Assembly (NCBI RefSeq): GCF_020515695.1
Contig: NZ_JAIWJA010000005.1
Location: 372,001-436,000, forward strand
Origin: Pseudomonas sp. MWU16-30317
GTDB lineage: Bacteria > Pseudomonadota > Gammaproteobacteria > Pseudomonadales > Pseudomonadaceae
DNA length: 64,000 bases
Reading direction: 5' to 3'
The first letter of the stretch is position 1. Each line of letters begins with the position of its first letter. Shown in pieces: positions 25,968 through 33,466 of the stretch. A program made the translations under genes and the position numbers. Below the pieces are notes generated by a model. That model worked only from the letters and a program-made list of their open reading frames with translations, searched no databases and had not been told where the DNA came from.

Positions 25968-26936
25968 ATGCATATCACTTCCGGACGCTGGGCTTACGGG
26001 CTGTTCCTGGCGTTGCTCACCGCTCTGCTTTGGGGCGTTCTGCCGATCAAACTCAAGATAGTCCTGCAGGCCATGGATCCGATCACGGTGACCTGGTTTC
26101 GCCTGGTGGGCGCCGGGGGAGTGCTGTTCATCTACCTTGGCCTGACGAAGCGCTTGCCGGCGTTTCGCCCGCTGGGGCGCAAAGGCTTCGGTCTGGTGAC
26201 GCTGGCGGTGCTCGGGCTGGTGGCCAACTACGTGCTGTACCTGTTCGCGCTGCGATTGATCAGCGCGGGTACCGCGCAATTGATGATCCAGGTAGGGCCG
26301 ATCTTCTTGATCCTGTGCAGCCTCTATGTGTTCAAGGAGCGTTTCAATCGGGCTCAGTGCATTGGAATGGTCGTGCTGCTTGGCGGGTTCGGGTTGTTTT
26401 TCAATCAGCGTATCGGCGAGCTGCTGGGCTCCATGGGTACTTACACCACCGGGGTGCTCCTGGTGTTGCTGGCCTCGGCGGTGTGGACCTTCTATGCGAT
26501 GAGCCAGAAGCAACTGCTCAATCAATGGAATTCGCTGCAGGTGATGATGGTGATCTACCTGGGCTGCGCGCTGGTAGTGACGCCTTGGGCGCATCCGCTA
26601 CAAGCCTTGAACCTAAGCCCCCTGCAGGGCTGGCTGTTGCTGGGATGCTGCTTGAATACACTGATTGCCTATGGCGCCTTTGCCGAGGCGCTGGCGCACT
26701 GGCAAGCGTCGCGAGTCAGCGCAACCTTGGCATTGACCCCGCTGGTGACCTTTGCGTCGGCGGCGCTGGGGTCCAGTCTGTGGCCAGATCTGGTGCACAG
26801 CGAAGACGCCAATGGGCTGGCGTATTTCGGGGCTGTGGTGGTGGTTGCCGGGTCGGCGGTGGTCGCGCTCGGGCCAACGTTGATGGCGAGCTGGCGAGCG
26901 CGTCAGGCTGGGGCGAATGCGCCGCAGCCCTCCTGA
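25968..26936 (+). CDS. EamA-family (DMT) transporter
   Basis: About 322 residues with ten hydrophobic helices as two EamA repeats (about 6-140 and 150-290). Start features such as GLFLALLTALLWGVLPIKLKI and the MDPITVTWFRL loop are typical. DMT transporters export or exchange small metabolites (amino acids, nucleosides, toxins); the substrate cannot be read from sequence. ATG 25968 has GAGG 7 bp upstream; ATG 25956 four codons earlier is the alternative. A REP variant follows the gene. Confidence 0.85.
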   Translation: MHITSGRWAYGLFLALLTALLWGVLPIKLKIVLQAMDPITVTWFRLVGAGGVLFIYLGLTKRLPAFRPLGRKGFGLVTLAVLGLVANYVLYLFALRLISAGTAQLMIQVGPIFLILCSLYVFKERFNRAQCIGMVVLLGGFGLFFNQRIGELLGSMGTYTTGVLLVLLASAVWTFYAMSQKQLLNQWNSLQVMMVIYLGCALVVTPWAHPLQALNLSPLQGWLLLGCCLNTLIAYGAFAEALAHWQASRVSATLALTPLVTFASAALGSSLWPDLVHSEDANGLAYFGAVVVVAGSAVVALGPTLMASWRARQAGANAPQPS

Positions 26937-26973
26937 CATCGTTGGCTCGCAGTTCTGCTGCGTATGAGTGATC

Positions 26974-27045
26974 GCTTGCGCGGGCAGGCCTTGCTCTCAC
27001 ACAGCGATGGCTCAAGACTGGCCAGCGCTGTGAGAGCAAGGGTGC
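26974..27045. repeat. Variant REP-like inverted pair between convergent genes
   Basis: Arms GCGCGGGCAGGCCTTGCTCTCACACAG and CTGTGAGAGCAAGGGTGCTCG are a diverged form of the element (CTCTCACA in place of CTCCCACA). It lies between the convergent EamA and fumC genes. Confidence 0.65.
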
Positions 27046-27084
27046 TCGATCCGGGGCCAAGGACCAGTTCGGCTGGCATTGAAT

Positions 27085-28464
27085 TCAGCCCAGCATATTC
27101 TCCGGCCGCACCCACTCATCGAACTCGGCTTCGGTCAGGAATCCCAACTCCAACGCGGCTTCGCGCAAAGTCTTGCCTTCGCCGTACGCTTTCTTGGCGA
27201 TCTGCGCGGCCTTGTCGTAGCCGATATGCGGGTTCAACGCGGTGACCAGCATCAGGCCACGCTCCAGATGCTCGGCCATCTTCGCCGTATCCGGTTCCAG
27301 ACCAGCGATGCAGTGGGTCTGGAAGTTACTGCAGCCATCGGCCAGCAGTCGCACCGATTGCAGCAGGTTATGGATGATCACCGGCTTGAACACATTCAAC
27401 TGCAGGTGCCCATGACTCGCTGCCATGCTGATCGCGAGGTCGTTGCCCAGCACCTGGCAGGCGAGCATCGACAACGCTTCGCACTGAGTCGGATTGACCT
27501 TGCCGGGCATGATCGAGCTGCCTGGTTCATTCGCCGGCAAGCGCACTTCGGCGATGCCGCCGCGTGGCCCAGAGCCCAGCAGGCGCAAATCGTTGGCCAG
27601 TTTCATCAAGCTCAGCGCCAGGGTTTTCAAGGCGCCGGCGAGGGTGGTCAAAGGCTCATGGCCCGCCAATGCGGCGAACTTGTTGGGCGCGGTCACGAAC
27701 GGTAACCCCGACAACGCCGCCAGTTCACCGGCGATCGCCTCGCCAAAACCATGGGGCGCGTTGAGCCCGGTGCCCACCGCCGTGCCGCCCTGAGCCAGCT
27801 CGCACACGGCTGGCAGGGCGGCACGAATGGCGCGCTGGGCATGTTCGAGCTGGGCCACGAACGCCGAGATTTCCTGGCCGAAGGTGATCGGGGTGGCGTC
27901 CATCATATGGGTGCGGCCGGTCTTGACCAGGTGCATGTGCTTGGCCGACAGCTCGGCCAGGCCGTCGCTCAGCTCCTTGATCGCCGGCAGCAGGTCACCT
28001 TGGACTGCTTGCACGGTGGCGATGTGCATGGCCGTGGGGAAGCAGTCGTTGGAGCTTTGCGAGCAGTTGACGTGATCGTTGGGGTGCACCGGCGATTTGC
28101 CGCCGCGGCCTTTGCCGGCCAGCTCGTTGGCGCGCCCGGCGATGACTTCGTTGACGTTCATGTTGCTCTGCGTGCCGCTGCCGGTCTGCCACACCACCAG
28201 CGGGAACTGGTCGTCGTGTTCACCGGCCAGCACCTCGTTGCTGGCCTGTTCGATCAGCCGGGCGATATCCGCAGGCAGGTCGCCGTTACGGTCATTGACC
28301 CTGGCGGCTGCCTTTTTGATCAGTGCCAGGGCGTGCACCACCGCCAGCGGCATGCGCTGATCGCCAATGGCGAAGTTGACCAGCGAGCGTTGAGTCTGCG
28401 CCCCCCAGTAGGCCTGTTCCGGAACTTCAACCGGGCCGATGCTGTCTGTTTCCGTGCGGCTCAT
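27085..28464 (-). CDS. fumC: Class II fumarate hydratase
   Basis: 459 residues. The superfamily signature GSSIMPGKVNP carries the catalytic serine loop, and TGRTHMMDATP the His region. It interconverts fumarate and malate in the TCA cycle without an iron-sulfur cluster; in Pseudomonas a FumC paralog linked to sodA is induced by iron limitation, whereas this copy is not beside sodA. ATG at 28464 has AGGAGAAGAG upstream; the longer frame to 28536 adds 24 unrelated residues. Confidence 0.92.
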   Translation of the reverse strand: MSRTETDSIGPVEVPEQAYWGAQTQRSLVNFAIGDQRMPLAVVHALALIKKAAARVNDRNGDLPADIARLIEQASNEVLAGEHDDQFPLVVWQTGSGTQSNMNVNEVIAGRANELAGKGRGGKSPVHPNDHVNCSQSSNDCFPTAMHIATVQAVQGDLLPAIKELSDGLAELSAKHMHLVKTGRTHMMDATPITFGQEISAFVAQLEHAQRAIRAALPAVCELAQGGTAVGTGLNAPHGFGEAIAGELAALSGLPFVTAPNKFAALAGHEPLTTLAGALKTLALSLMKLANDLRLLGSGPRGGIAEVRLPANEPGSSIMPGKVNPTQCEALSMLACQVLGNDLAISMAASHGHLQLNVFKPVIIHNLLQSVRLLADGCSNFQTHCIAGLEPDTAKMAEHLERGLMLVTALNPHIGYDKAAQIAKKAYGEGKTLREAALELGFLTEAEFDEWVRPENMLG

Positions 28465-28715
28465 GCTGCTCTTCTCCTGTCGACGTACTCGTGGCCAAGG
28501 CCCGAGACGTGCATTGTCCTTTTCAAGGTCTCGCACTGGCTTTTGCCAAATGCCGAGGTTGAGCAGTTTAGGTGCTCATTGACGACCTGGGTTCCATCCC
28601 TGCCGATGAGCCGTCCATACGTTCTGTACCCTCCGGGCTTGAGCCACATGCCGGGTTGGGCGCAGAATGGTCGATTCCGGGGCCTCTGCCTCAGCTGCTA
28701 ATTTAAGGAAACTCG

Positions 28716-29252
28716 ATGACACGTCTTCGCGCCCTCTGTACCGCGGCCTTTTTTGTCTGCGCCAGCGGCCAGGTGCTCGCTGATACCGCCAGCCACAACG
28801 CCAGTGCTGAATCGTTCCTGATGATGGCGCACGCCGACAAACTCGGTACCCCGGTGTACATGCAGGTCCAGCAAATGTTCGCCCAGCGCTTCGAGCAGGC
28901 CAACGCGCCTGACTCCAAGAAAGCCGTACTTGAAAGCTACCAGGCCAAGGCCAATGCCGCCCTGGACCAAGCCATCGGCTGGCCGAAACTCAAGCCCGAC
29001 ATGGTCAAGCTGTACACCGACAACTTCACCGAAACCGAGCTCAAGGACCTGGTCAAGTTCTACCAGTCGCCACTGGGCAAGAAAGTCCTGGAAAAAATGC
29101 CGCAAGTCACCCAGCAGTCGGCTCAGCTGACTCAGGCCAAGCTCGAAAGCGCCGTGCCTGTGGTCAACAAGCTGCTGCAGGACATGACTACCGAAATCAC
29201 CCCGGCCAAAGCGGCTGCACCCGCACCTGCAGCACCGGCTAAAAAGCCGTAA
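28716..29252 (+). CDS. DUF2059-domain exported protein
   Basis: 178 residues with a cleavable signal peptide (MTRLRALCTAAFFVCASGQ, cleavage after VLA), a helical DUF2059 domain (about 30-140, with LYTDNFTETELKDLVKFYQSPLGKKVLEKMP), and an Ala/Pro-rich C-terminal tail (residues ~160-178). The family is periplasmic and of unknown function. AAGGAAAC precedes the ATG. It is followed after 11 bp by the BolA-family gene and is probably co-transcribed with it. Confidence 0.85.
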   Translation: MTRLRALCTAAFFVCASGQVLADTASHNASAESFLMMAHADKLGTPVYMQVQQMFAQRFEQANAPDSKKAVLESYQAKANAALDQAIGWPKLKPDMVKLYTDNFTETELKDLVKFYQSPLGKKVLEKMPQVTQQSAQLTQAKLESAVPVVNKLLQDMTTEITPAKAAAPAPAAPAKKP

Positions 29253-29263
29253 CGGAGCCGGTC

Positions 29264-29560
29264 ATGTCCATGCACCAACGGATCGAACAGACCCTGGCCT
29301 TGCTGCAGCCCAGCCACTTGCAGGTGCTCGACGAGAGCCACATGCACAGCCGGGGCACGCAGACGCACTACAAGGCGGTGGTGGTCAGTGAGCGCTTTGC
29401 CGGGCTCAATAGCGTCAAGCGCCACCAGTTGGTGTACGGCACGCTGGGCGAGCTGATGGGCGAGTTTCACGCCCTGGCCTTGCACACCTACACCCCTCAG
29501 GAGTGGGAGCAGACCGGCGCCGCGCCGGCTTCCCCGACCTGCGCCGGTGGTGGGCATTGA
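29264..29560 (+). CDS. bolA: BolA-family protein
   Basis: 98 residues with the BolA fold: HLQVLDESHMHS, then GTQTHYKAVVVSERFAGLNSVKRH, which contains the conserved helix-turn segment and the His used for Fe-S sharing with monothiol glutaredoxins, and a C-terminal variable tail (AAPASPTCAGGGH). BolA proteins act in Fe-S/redox signalling and, in E. coli, stress morphogenesis. Which BolA paralog this is cannot be stated with certainty. It is 11 bp downstream of the DUF2059 gene. Confidence 0.85.
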   Translation: MSMHQRIEQTLALLQPSHLQVLDESHMHSRGTQTHYKAVVVSERFAGLNSVKRHQLVYGTLGELMGEFHALALHTYTPQEWEQTGAAPASPTCAGGGH

Positions 29561-29621
29561 TCCAAATGCGCTAGAATATCGGCCGCCATTTTCACCTTGA
29601 AGGTGGCGCCGAATGCACAAC

Positions 29622-29720
29622 CTGTGGGAGTGGGCTCTGCCCGCGAAGCATTCAGTTCGGTGGTCGTGTCCTGCACGGTTCCGGATGACGCCTTCGTGGG
29701 CAGCGCCCACTCCCACAGTG
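29622..29720. repeat. REP-like inverted pair
   Basis: Well-conserved arms CTGTGGGAGTGGGCTCTGCCCGCGAAG and CTTCGTGGGCAGCGCCCACTCCCACAG between bolA and trhO. Confidence 0.85.
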
Positions 29721-29783
29721 ATTTCTGCCACATCATTACCCGGTCCGCCCTTTGCGAGGGTGACCACCAGGAGCGTTATACCC

Positions 29784-30722
29784 ATGGCTCAACCTATAGT
29801 CGTGGCGGCCTTGTACAAGTTCGTCACCCTCGAAGATTACGTGCAACTGCGCGAGCCGCTGTTGCAAGCCATGACCGCCAATGGCGTCAAAGGCACCCTG
29901 CTGATTGCCGAAGAAGGCATCAACGGCACCGTCTCCGGCAGCCGTGAAGGCATCGACGGTCTGCTGGCCTGGCTGCGGAGCGACCCGCGCATGATCGACA
30001 TCGATCACAAGGAATCGTACTGCGACGAACAGCCGTTCTACCGCACCAAGGTCAAGCTGAAAAAAGAGATCGTCACCCTCGGCGTGCCCGGCGTCGATCC
30101 CAACCGCAAGGTCGGGACCTACGTCGAGCCCCAGGACTGGAACGCGCTGATCGATGACCCTGAAGTATTGTTGATCGATACCCGTAACGATTATGAAGTG
30201 TCGATCGGCACCTTCGAAGGCGCCATCGATCCCAAGACCACCTCGTTCCGCGAATTTCCTGACTACATCAAGGCCAATTTCGACCCCGCCGTGCACAAGA
30301 AGGTGGCAATGTTCTGCACCGGTGGCATCCGCTGCGAGAAAGCCTCCAGCTACATGCTCGGCGAGGGCTTCGGCGAGGTCTATCACCTCAAGGGCGGCAT
30401 CCTCAAATACCTCGAGCAAGTGCCTCAGGAGCAGAGCAAGTGGCAGGGCGACTGCTTTGTGTTCGACAACCGCGTGACCGTTCGTCACGATCTGACCGAA
30501 GGCGACTATGATCAATGTCATGCCTGCCGCACGCCGATCAGTGTCGAGGATCGTATGTCGGAGCACTACGCCCCCGGTATCAGCTGCCCGCATTGCTGGG
30601 ATACCCTGAGCGACAAGACGCGCCGCAGCGCAGTCGATCGGCAAAAGCAGATCGAACTGGCCAAGGCGCGTAACCAGCCCCATCCGATCGGTCACAACTA
30701 CCGCAAAGCCTCCGAGGTCTGA
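29784..30722 (+). CDS. trhO: tRNA uridine(34) hydroxylase TrhO (YceA, rhodanese family)
   Basis: 312 residues: an N-terminal acylphosphatase-like half (residues 1-~110, EEGINGTVSG) and a rhodanese domain (about 125-220) whose active-site Cys is residue 178 in MFCTGGIRCEKAS, followed by a C-terminal zinc-ribbon-like CHAC...CPHC stretch. TrhO catalyses oxygen-dependent formation of 5-hydroxyuridine at tRNA position 34. ATG 29784 follows AGGAGCG; the longer frame from 29613 runs through a REP element and is rejected. The DsbA-like gene starts one base after its stop. Confidence 0.9.
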   Translation: MAQPIVVAALYKFVTLEDYVQLREPLLQAMTANGVKGTLLIAEEGINGTVSGSREGIDGLLAWLRSDPRMIDIDHKESYCDEQPFYRTKVKLKKEIVTLGVPGVDPNRKVGTYVEPQDWNALIDDPEVLLIDTRNDYEVSIGTFEGAIDPKTTSFREFPDYIKANFDPAVHKKVAMFCTGGIRCEKASSYMLGEGFGEVYHLKGGILKYLEQVPQEQSKWQGDCFVFDNRVTVRHDLTEGDYDQCHACRTPISVEDRMSEHYAPGISCPHCWDTLSDKTRRSAVDRQKQIELAKARNQPHPIGHNYRKASEV

Positions 30723-30723
30723 C

Positions 30724-31359
30724 ATGCCCAGCCGCCTGCTCTACGTGATGGACCCCATGTGCTCATGGTGTTGGGGGTTCGCCCCCGTAGCGCAGGCGTT
30801 GATCGAGCAGGCCGAGGCTGCGGGCGTCAAGACCCACCTGGTGGTCGGCGGATTGCGCACGGGGGCCGGCGCAGCGCTGGACCCGACCAAGCGCGCCTAT
30901 ATTCTGGAACACTGGCAGGCGGTCAAGGAGGCCACCGGCCAGCCGTTCAACCTCGATGATCCACTGCCGGAAGGCTTTGTCTACGATACCGAGCCGGCGT
31001 GCCGGGCGGTGGCCACGGTGCGCGAACTGGACGCCGACAGCGCCTGGCCGATGGTGCAGCGGATTCAGCAGGCGTTTTACGCCGAAGGCCGCGACACCAC
31101 CCGCGCCGACGTGCTGGTGGAACTGGCCGAGGCGGCCGGTGTGCCGCGGATCGAGTTTGCCGGGGCGTTCGACACTAAACCGATGCACGCCGCCACGGCG
31201 CAGGATTTTACCTGGGTGCAGGATCTGGGCATTGCCGGCTTCCCGACCCTGCTGGTGGAACGGGATGGCCAGATGGCCCTGCTGACCAATGGTTATCAAC
31301 CCCTGGAGCCCCTCGCTGCGCTGCTCGGCCGTTGGCTGGAGCGTGGCCAGGATGCGTAA
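30724..31359 (+). CDS. DsbA-family thioredoxin-like protein
   Basis: 211 residues, no signal peptide, thioredoxin-like fold with an N-terminal CSWC redox motif in MDPMCSWCWGF (Cys13 and Cys16) and a cis-Pro region GIAGFPTLLV. It belongs to the cytoplasmic DsbA/FrnE-like group (protein disulfide isomerases related to HCCA isomerases). The exact substrate is unknown. It starts one base after trhO, suggesting a shared transcript and perhaps a redox link with that Cys-dependent enzyme (inference). Confidence 0.85.
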   Translation: MPSRLLYVMDPMCSWCWGFAPVAQALIEQAEAAGVKTHLVVGGLRTGAGAALDPTKRAYILEHWQAVKEATGQPFNLDDPLPEGFVYDTEPACRAVATVRELDADSAWPMVQRIQQAFYAEGRDTTRADVLVELAEAAGVPRIEFAGAFDTKPMHAATAQDFTWVQDLGIAGFPTLLVERDGQMALLTNGYQPLEPLAALLGRWLERGQDA

Positions 31360-31379
31360 ACCGCAACCACCGCAATCCC

Positions 31380-31436
31380 CTGTGGGACTGGGCTCTGCCC
31401 ACGTAGCTTCGCGGGCAGAGCCTGCTCCCACAGGGG
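31380..31436. repeat. REP-like inverted pair at the head of the ABC exporter gene
   Basis: Arms CTGTGGGACTGGGCTCTGCCCACG and TTCGCGGGCAGAGCCTGCTCCCACAG end six bases before the preferred start codon of the ABC exporter; an earlier in-frame ATG (31352) would make the element coding. Confidence 0.85.
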
Positions 31437-31441
31437 ATCAG

Positions 31442-33229
31442 GTGGCGCGCTCCGATCGCCTGACATGGGCTGAAATCCGCCGCCTGGCCCTGCGCCATCG
31501 CCGATCCCTGTGGTTGGCCAACGGCGTCGCAGTACTGGCGACGCTGTGCACCGTGCCAGTACCGCTGCTGCTGCCTTTGCTGGTCGATGAGGTGCTGCTC
31601 GGCCATGGCAACGCGGCCCTGCAATGGATGAATCATCTGCTGCCCGCCAGCATGCAGAAGCCGGTCGGCTACATTGCCCTGATGCTGACGTTCACCCTGT
31701 GCCTGCGCCTGTGCTCGCTGGTGTTCAACGTCATTCAGGCCCGGCAGTTCGCGCGGTTGTCCAAGGACATCGTCTACCGCGTGCGGTTGCGCCTGATCGA
31801 ACGGCTCAAGCGCATCTCCTTGAGCGAGTACGAAAGCCTGGGCAGCGGCACCGTGACCACTCACCTGGTCACCGATCTCGACACCCTGGATAAATTCATC
31901 GGCGAGACCCTGAGCAAGTTTCTGGTCGCCGTGCTCACCCTGGCCGGTACCGCTTCCATCCTGATGTGGATGCACTGGCAGCTGGCGCTGTTGATTCTGC
32001 TGTTCAACCCGTTGGTGATCTATGCCACGGTGCAAATGGGCAAGCGAGTCAAATCGCTGAAGAAACTCGAAAACGACAGCACCTCTCGCTTCACCCAGGC
32101 GCTCACCGAGACCCTCGATGCCATTCAGGAGATCCGTGGCGGCAACCGCCAGGGTTTTTTCCTCGGGCGCCTGGGCCTGCGAGCGCGAGAAGTACGGGAT
32201 TACGCGATCGCCTCGCAATGGAAGAGCGATGCCTCGGGGCGCGCCAGTGGCTTGCTGTTTCAGTTTGGTATCGATATTTTTCGCGCGGCGGCCATGCTCA
32301 CCGTGCTGTTCTCCGATCTGTCGATCGGGCAGATGCTGGCGGTGTTCAGCTACCTGTGGTTCATGATTACGCCAGTCGAGCAACTGCTGAACCTGCAATA
32401 CGCCTATTACGCCGCCGGCGGCGCGATGACTCGTATCAACGAGCTGCTCGCGCGCGCCGATGAGCCGCAGTATGCCGGTGGCGTCGACCCGTTCCAGCAG
32501 CGCCAGACGGTCGGTATCGATGTGCGTGGGCTGTGCTTCGGCTACGGCGACGAACGGGTGCTCGACCAGCTCGATCTGTCGATTCTGCCGGGCGAGAAAG
32601 TCGCCATTGTGGGTGCCAGCGGCGGCGGCAAAAGCACTCTGGTGCAACTGCTGCTGGGGCTTTATACCCCCAGCGCGGGGACCATCCGCTTTGGTGGCGC
32701 GACGATGCAGGAGATCGGCCTGGATACGCTGCGTGAGCACGTGGCGGTGGTGTTGCAGCATCCGTCGCTGTTCAACGACAGCATCCGCGCCAACCTGACC
32801 ATGGGCCGCGAGCGCACTGACGACGCCTGCTGGAACGCCCTGCAGATCGCCCAGCTGGACGCCACCGTGCGTGCACTGCCCCAAGGGCTGGACAGCGTAG
32901 TGGGCCGCTCCGGGGTGCGGTTGTCCGGTGGTCAGCGCCAGCGTCTGGCCATTGCGCGGATGATCCTTGCCAACCCACAGGTGGTCATCCTCGACGAGGC
33001 CACCTCGGCGCTGGACGCCGCCACCGAGTACAACCTGCATAGGGCCATGACCCACTTCCTGCAGGGGCGCACCACCTTGATCATCGCTCACCGACTGTCG
33101 GCGGTGAAGCAGGCCGATTGTGTGGTGGTGTTCGACGGCGGGCACGTCGCCGAGGATGGCGATCATCAGCAGCTGATTGCCGATGGCGGCCTCTATGCGA
33201 AGCTGTATGGACATTTGCAGCAGGTGTGA
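31442..33229 (+). CDS. ABC exporter, fused membrane and ATPase domains (MsbA-like)
   Basis: 595 residues: six membrane helices in the first ~310 residues and a nucleotide-binding domain with Walker A GASGGGKST, signature LSGGQRQR, Walker B VVILDEATSALD and switch AHRLS. Such homodimeric exporters flip lipids, peptides or drugs; the substrate is not determinable. I chose GTG 31442 (AGGGGA just upstream) because an earlier ATG at 31352, which overlaps the DsbA-like stop, would make a REP element encode the N-terminus. An ATG start would give 625 residues. It ends a cluster with trhO and the DsbA-like gene. Confidence 0.87.
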   Translation: MARSDRLTWAEIRRLALRHRRSLWLANGVAVLATLCTVPVPLLLPLLVDEVLLGHGNAALQWMNHLLPASMQKPVGYIALMLTFTLCLRLCSLVFNVIQARQFARLSKDIVYRVRLRLIERLKRISLSEYESLGSGTVTTHLVTDLDTLDKFIGETLSKFLVAVLTLAGTASILMWMHWQLALLILLFNPLVIYATVQMGKRVKSLKKLENDSTSRFTQALTETLDAIQEIRGGNRQGFFLGRLGLRAREVRDYAIASQWKSDASGRASGLLFQFGIDIFRAAAMLTVLFSDLSIGQMLAVFSYLWFMITPVEQLLNLQYAYYAAGGAMTRINELLARADEPQYAGGVDPFQQRQTVGIDVRGLCFGYGDERVLDQLDLSILPGEKVAIVGASGGGKSTLVQLLLGLYTPSAGTIRFGGATMQEIGLDTLREHVAVVLQHPSLFNDSIRANLTMGRERTDDACWNALQIAQLDATVRALPQGLDSVVGRSGVRLSGGQRQRLAIARMILANPQVVILDEATSALDAATEYNLHRAMTHFLQGRTTLIIAHRLSAVKQADCVVVFDGGHVAEDGDHQQLIADGGLYAKLYGHLQQV

Positions 33230-33251
33230 TAATTGTGGAGCGTGTTCCATC

Positions 33252-33340
33252 GTGCGGGAACGCGCGCAGCCTGCGAAGGCGCTGATGGCATAGGCGGCAA
33301 GGCAGCCAGCGCTTTCGCGCGCAAAGCCCGCTCCCACGGA
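33252..33340. repeat. Degenerate REP-like pair
   Basis: GTGCGGGAACGCGCGCAGCCTGCGAAGG and CTTTCGCGCGCAAAGCCCGCTCCCACGG are a decayed opposed pair between the exporter gene and the GGDEF/EAL gene. Confidence 0.6.
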
Positions 33341-33466
33341 TAATTGTGAAACATTTCAAGCCGATAGCAATAAGATGGCTATGTGCTTTGACTCATGGCC
33401 TACGCTGTGCTGATGTGAGCGAAGTTTTACCTGACGCTGTCTGACTGTGCTGATGCAAGGGACCTC

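Noticed and set aside
25832..26971. 379-codon frame across the EamA gene
   Set aside because: Out of frame with the membrane protein and of shadow composition.
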